Assembly: GCA_029959085.1 (NCBI GenBank)
Contig: JARWIR010000039.1
Coordinates: 4,588,001-4,652,000 of the forward strand
Length of the DNA stretch: 64,000 nucleotides
DNA from: Nemophila menziesii
Taxonomy: Eukaryota; Streptophyta; Magnoliopsida; Boraginales; Hydrophyllaceae
Direction: 5' to 3'
Shown here: in pieces, positions 59,001 to 64,000 of the stretch
How positions within the stretch are numbered: position 1 is the first letter of the stretch
Layout: each line of letters starts with the position of its first letter
Translations under genes and position numbers: made by a program
Notes under the pieces: generated by a model
Databases searched by the model: none
Told to the model about the DNA's origin: nothing
What the model saw: the letters and a program-made list of their open reading frames with translations, nothing else

Positions 59001-62000
59001 TTTGGATTTATCAATCTCAATAATTTTAATTTACTTATTGAAAAAAGGACCAACAAATCAATGCATTCCAAATAAGTTCAGGTTACATATAATGGTATTT
59101 CAAATCCGTGTAATCCATAGTTATTTATTCGAGATGTACTCTATTGTCTTTATACGACCCTTATTTAGCTCCCTTAGAAGTTAGTGTAAAGGGTAAGACT
59201 TCCATCATATATTGGATGATCTAATATCCTAGTTACAATCATCAATTATAATAAGAAAACAAATGTCCCTAGATTAACTAGGTAGTTACTTTAATTAATT
59301 TTTACAAGTTTAAATCATGAGATATGTGTGAAAATACTATTAGTATTGAACAATATTGGGTGGAGGAATTTTCCAAATGGTAAATGAACCATAAATAGAC
59401 AATCCAATATTTAATAGATTGAACCCAAAATTGCATATCCTTTAAGAAAGTTTATAGATGCCACAATTGCAAAATTTGGCCATTTATATTTGTTATACAC
59501 AATAATCGAGCGATATAATTTTATATACTACTATTTTTGAAAGTAAAACTACATGGGTTAGATCATTACAGTTAATACTTAACACATACATTCTTAGAAA
59601 CCAATAATACTAGTACAAATTACCAACAAAACAATGTTGGATTCTCTAAACTACATGTTTACAAATGTTTAAACATGTATGGTAACATTCATAACACCCA
59701 AGAAAACTTAGTTACTTCTAAATATTCAAAACGATTTTCGTCCATCTAACTATCCTATTTATCTTATGCACTTATGTGGGACTACTATAATGTATATGTT
59801 ATTAATAGAAGCTAATCCAATGAACAATATAAAAGTACCAGATTGATTGAATTACACAATTTACAACAAAAATGAATATATATTCCAAGAAAAGGGAAGA
59901 AAGAATCACAAGAAGCATATATAATTAGACATAAAAAACCTGTTGTCAACCATTACTAGAGTAGTTAATGCTTTGGCAAAATGTGTTAGACATAACATTT
60001 AACTCACGAGATGTCTCGATTATTTGCTAGTTGGTTCCTTTTCCTACTTATCATATGTTTGTAATAACTTTGAACCCTAATATTTAATTTTTCTGAAAAA
60101 AATACATCTATCTTTTTCTCTTTTTCTAACTACCAGAGCAACTATCTATCTTTATCCATTCTCCTCCGTAAGCCTGTAATATAGAAATTTGGCTCGAGAT
60201 ATCCAATCCTAATTTTAATACAAAACTAATATTTTTTGCAAGAATGCGTGTATAATTAGAAGTATTATAAGTTTATATAAATTCGTAAAAAAAGTATTAT
60301 TAACTAACTAGAAAAAACTAAGGAGAAGGTAATATTAACAAATACATAGCTTGCTTGCTTACTTGTACTAGTAAGCTAAACAGGTCCATCTTCTATTCGG
60401 TGTGTCATAAAATATAAATTTCTGTTATGGTACATATAATATATAGGGAGGTTCTTTTTATGATAATACAATAGATAGTTAGATACATTGAAATAAATGG
60501 GTTAATAAGCATTACAATTGAGCACTAAATTTAAAATGCACCTCTAGTATAGTCTATTGGCATGAAACAGTTTGTAGTGACTATTTGTAAAGAACAAATT
60601 TATATTAGGTTTAACATCATTGATAAAAAATTAAAATTTAGAACATACGTTTCATATGAATAAGAATATGCAATTTATATTAATTAACACACGAGACTCC
60701 ATGCATTTAAAGATAATACGGTAAAATCACATATCATTCTGAGCCTGTCAAACTTTCCTATTACATTTTTTAGATTCTTTGGACTTCCATGCACCATGGG
60801 TGGCCGACTCGTCTCTTTGTAGAATTTGATGGAAGACCTCGATTACCAAGTCACGGAACATAGACAAAAGGAGCAAAGATCCCCCTGTGCAGTCACAACT
60901 AGGTTAACATGAGGAATTGGATTTGCAGGAGCTGGAGTAGCAATTGATAAGTTTATAGCAATCGATACGTATCTTGGGTTTCCGGGCTCTGAGATTGAGA
61001 TATAGACACGAGACATGGATGGACATGCCCATAACCAAGGGAGAGCGGGAGAAGGGTGAAAGCTATGTTTCAAGCTTTACAAAGATCGACAATAATGAAA
61101 ATTCAACAAAATTATTTTTCTATATGCGCCGAGAAGTATTTTGAAGTTTTAGATGGATAATTATCCATCTTCTCCTTATGATTATTTATCTTGAGTAACA
61201 TAAGTATTTCATAGTTTTTGAGGTGTTTTCTAGATTACTTTAATACTTTAGACTTCATTTGTTGTTTAGGAGTAATTCTGTAAAAGTTGTTGAGATTTTT
61301 CAAAATAAGTTACAATTCATAGAGACTTGCTACCATTGCACTAGGCCATATAGGTTAGTGGTGTGGGCCACATGAGTAGGCTTTCTTCTCAGGAAGTCAA
61401 CTGAAAACTCAACTTAGTGCCAAAATATAATCTGCAATAGATCAAAAAATTATTTTTAATCACGAAAAAGATCCTAATTAAAATTTGACAATCATTTATC
61501 AAAATTAACAAACAAATTTAAATCTAACTTAAAGAGTTTTTTTACTGAACATCAATTAAAATAAAAAGTATTATATACATATATATATATATATATATAC
61601 TAAAATTCCTAATATAAGTAATTATAAAATAGAAAAAAAGTGGAAGTATTTTTCAAATAAATTTACATCAAAGTGCAAAAACACATTACAGAATAAATTT
61701 TAAAAATATTAAAATACCTTAGATTTGTTGAAATGTTATAGACAACGATCTATGAAAAGCATATAAAAATCATACTTATCCAAAAGATTGAGGATGTAGA
61801 TGGAGACGTAGTAGATGGTGAAACATCATAAACAAGAAGAAGAGGGAGAGACTATAGAGAAACCAAAAAGAAGTAAATTGGGTGGCAGAAATAGATTCAT
61901 ATTATAGAATATTGTTGAGAGAAGATAATGAATATTTAGATATTAGATTAGTAAGAGTGACAAAAACATATCAAAAGCAGGATGATATTAGGTTTGAAAG

Positions 62001-62309
62001 TAAGTGGATGAAGATGTATGTGCATGCATAGCAAAAGACGGGTGGACGAAAATTAGGGTATATGATATTTTTTAATGAGTTGTGTGAAATTCGTTTGGAC
62101 CCTAAATCATATTACTACTTTTAATTTATAATTTTTTAGAATTATATTATAATATTTTTTGTTATTATAAATATTCTATTAAATTTGATATTTTACTTAT
62201 ATAAATAATATGGCTTATTTGGACACTTTTGATATTTGTTCGATAAAGTTTTAAATTCCATAATTAGTTTTATAAGTTCTCGTTTATAATTAAACACTAC
62301 TTATGCAAC
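59001..62309. other. 3.3-kb AT-rich interval without a recognisable gene
   Basis: Only short open frames. A minus-strand frame at 60843-61073 (76 aa, Pro/Ser-rich) has somewhat higher GC, but I recognise no domain. (AT)n near 61570-61600. Confidence 0.6.
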
Positions 62310-63865
62310 TGGTGTTCCTAGAGTGTGATAAAAATCAACACTAAATAGGAGTACCTACTAAATTCTAGTGTATGGGTCGTTCCAAGTAATGGATATATAT
62401 ATAAGGGATTTTGTTCTCAGGGATTGTGTAGGTATAACCAATGTGTTCAATAGATAAGTAATAGTAAATTAAATTACGGAAAATAAAAGATAGAAAGATA
62501 TATTTGTTTGGGTTTCAAAGATTAAACTACTAAGCGTAAATAAATAAAGAAATTAAAGATTGACATAATGAAAATAAATAATACAGGAGTAGACGTAGAT
62601 ATAAGAGCTATACCTGAGTCTCGCTAGGTATCCACCTAATTTCATACATTTAGTGCTTCCATTTAAGGGACAAGTACGTAATTCTATATAAGTCCGGACT
62701 CTACAATCTCCTAACTCCCGTCAGGATAGACTTAGGAGTTATCCTACAATATTACAAACCCCGTCATGGAGTTCATAAGCTAGGATCGGATGATTAAGAC
62801 TTTTACCCAATTGGCTACACGGTTAATCAAGCCCGTTAAGATCATTGACGAATACCACGCGTTTATTAATTTGTTCAGTAATTAAATCCTCAGTCAAGGT
62901 GATCACCGCCACTAGTGAATAGTCTAATTAATATAACCTAATTCTAATTCCCGGCTCAATAAAATATTAGTAAATAAGAATGAACTAATAAACAATATGA
63001 AAACTTAACTCGAATTAAATTAAGATAATCCTAAATTTGAAATACTAAATAAATAAACTAGGTCTTACACCCATTATGCGATTCTCAAGTATATGTAAGT
63101 TTATCTCATAATTAAATTAAACACAAAAAGTAAATTAAGAATATACAATTTCCTAAAAATAGAAATAAAGCCTAGATAGAGGAATTGATTTGAGTTGTTG
63201 TTGAAGAAAACTATCTCTCCAGCTTCTACTCTTGTCTCTGATTCTTGCCATTTATCTAAGGATGATATAAAAGAAAGGTACTGAATAATGAGGTCTAAAG
63301 GAACTTATATAGAGAGTAAAATCAGATTCTACTTTTATTTTAATTAAATGATTAAAAACCCAAGTTCAATTAGTAATTCCCGTAACTGTTGTACACACTC
63401 CAGTAAAACATGCGTAACCTTTGCATCTTAAGTCCAAATCACCTGATTCCAGTCCTCAATTCGAGCTAACTCAAAGACATACCTTTTTCATTAGAATCGC
63501 TAGACCTGAATCACTACCGTTTGGGCTCAAAATCAGCAAGAATTGACAGCTTTCCAGATTCTTATGCTCTTCTTAAACTCTTAGAGTGGTAGCTTTTGCT
63601 CTTTTCACCTCTCCTTTTGATCTAAGACTTTAAACTTCACTTCTCTTCCTCGTCTTGGTGCTCCTTAGAATCCATGTACCTAAGAACTTTATGCGAAAAA
63701 CAAACTAATTAACGCACAAAAGCTCTAGAAATGCAAATATTATAATTACAAGGGGAGGAAGTGCAATATGACAAAATAAGCACAAAAGTCTATCTAATAA
63801 GTCCAATTTATACATAAAAGGATGTCTCCTATGGGAATGTATATATCAAAAAAAGGGATACATCA
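62310..63865 (-). repeat. Solo LTR d (1556 bp)
   Basis: Minus strand TGATGTATCCC to ...TAGGAACACCA. Flanks GCAAC (62305-62309) and GGAAC (63866-63870), 4 of 5 matching. TATATAAG on the minus strand near 63306-63313; U3 block 63381-63418. The U5 loop word (AGTGTA on the plus strand) is at ~62369. Confidence 0.85.
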
Positions 63866-64000
63866 GGAACCAACTCAAATTCAATATTTTAGTTATTACT
63901 AGTTGATCAAATTGTTTAAAAAACATAGTTTTATAAATAATTAAATATTCAGATAGAATAATTTGAGATCATACAATATTCTAAGATATATTTACTACTA
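63866..64000. other. Right edge of window
   Basis: Short AT-rich stretch; nothing recognised. Confidence 0.5.

Noticed and set aside
60843..61073. Minus-strand 76-aa ORF as a gene
   Set aside because: Pro/Ser-rich, no domain recognised, no adjoining exons; probably chance.

Overview
The window is repeat-dominated nuclear DNA of a flowering plant, most likely a eudicot. It is AT-rich, contains one ordinary intron-bearing plant gene (the orthologue of Arabidopsis At4g15545) and is otherwise built from nested retrotransposons, solo LTRs and small DNA transposons. No bacterial, organellar or CRISPR features are visible.

Layout. 1-11838: element 1, a young Athila-lineage Ty3/gypsy retrotransposon whose 5' LTR is cut by the window start. 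It has a tRNA-Asp primer site, gag, protease, RT, RNase H, integrase, a ~1.2 kb spacer full of paired palindromes, a third ORF (439 aa), a long 3' noncoding region and a 3' LTR. 11839-18130: a decayed minus-strand gene of the plant-mobile-domain/Ulp1 transposon-associated type. 18138-20755: a SINE remnant and the At4g15545-type gene (9 exons, 335 codons). 20756-24528: intergenic DNA with a MITE dimer, a long foldback element, a (TA)n tract and a hAT MITE. 24539-40240: an old, heavily mutated Athila-like element, split at 29125-36919 by element 2 (perfect 5-bp target duplication TCTAT), followed by an LTR fragment. 41290-53075: minus-strand LTR fragments and a gag remnant, three minus-strand solo LTRs, and the 3' end of a plus-strand Athila element (element 3) whose LTR was later hit by a SINE and a solo LTR. 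53076-55575: a minus-strand Ty1/copia remnant. 55576-64000: fragments, a degenerate MITE, a truncated LTR, a long stretch without genes and a fourth solo LTR.

How the parts work together. Element 1 carries the full set of retrotransposition functions, but its single long frame is broken by one in-frame TGA in gag and by a one-base loss in integrase just before the second catalytic aspartate. Element 2 is a deletion derivative. It keeps both LTRs, the primer site and the whole 3' half (integrase C-terminus, palindrome spacer, third ORF, 3' noncoding region) but has lost gag, protease, RT, RNase H and the integrase core.

The most interesting signals lie in noncoding parts shared by these elements. 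They are five copies of a polypurine-tract-like motif at matching places in both elements; paired 12-bp palindromes spaced 22-23 bp; an 11-bp hairpin at the LTR 5' terminus and a second hairpin near the LTR 3' end, both with compensatory base changes between families; and a conserved block upstream of the TATA box. Together they suggest an elaborate set of RNA or replication signals in this Athila group. All functional readings are inference from sequence comparison by eye.
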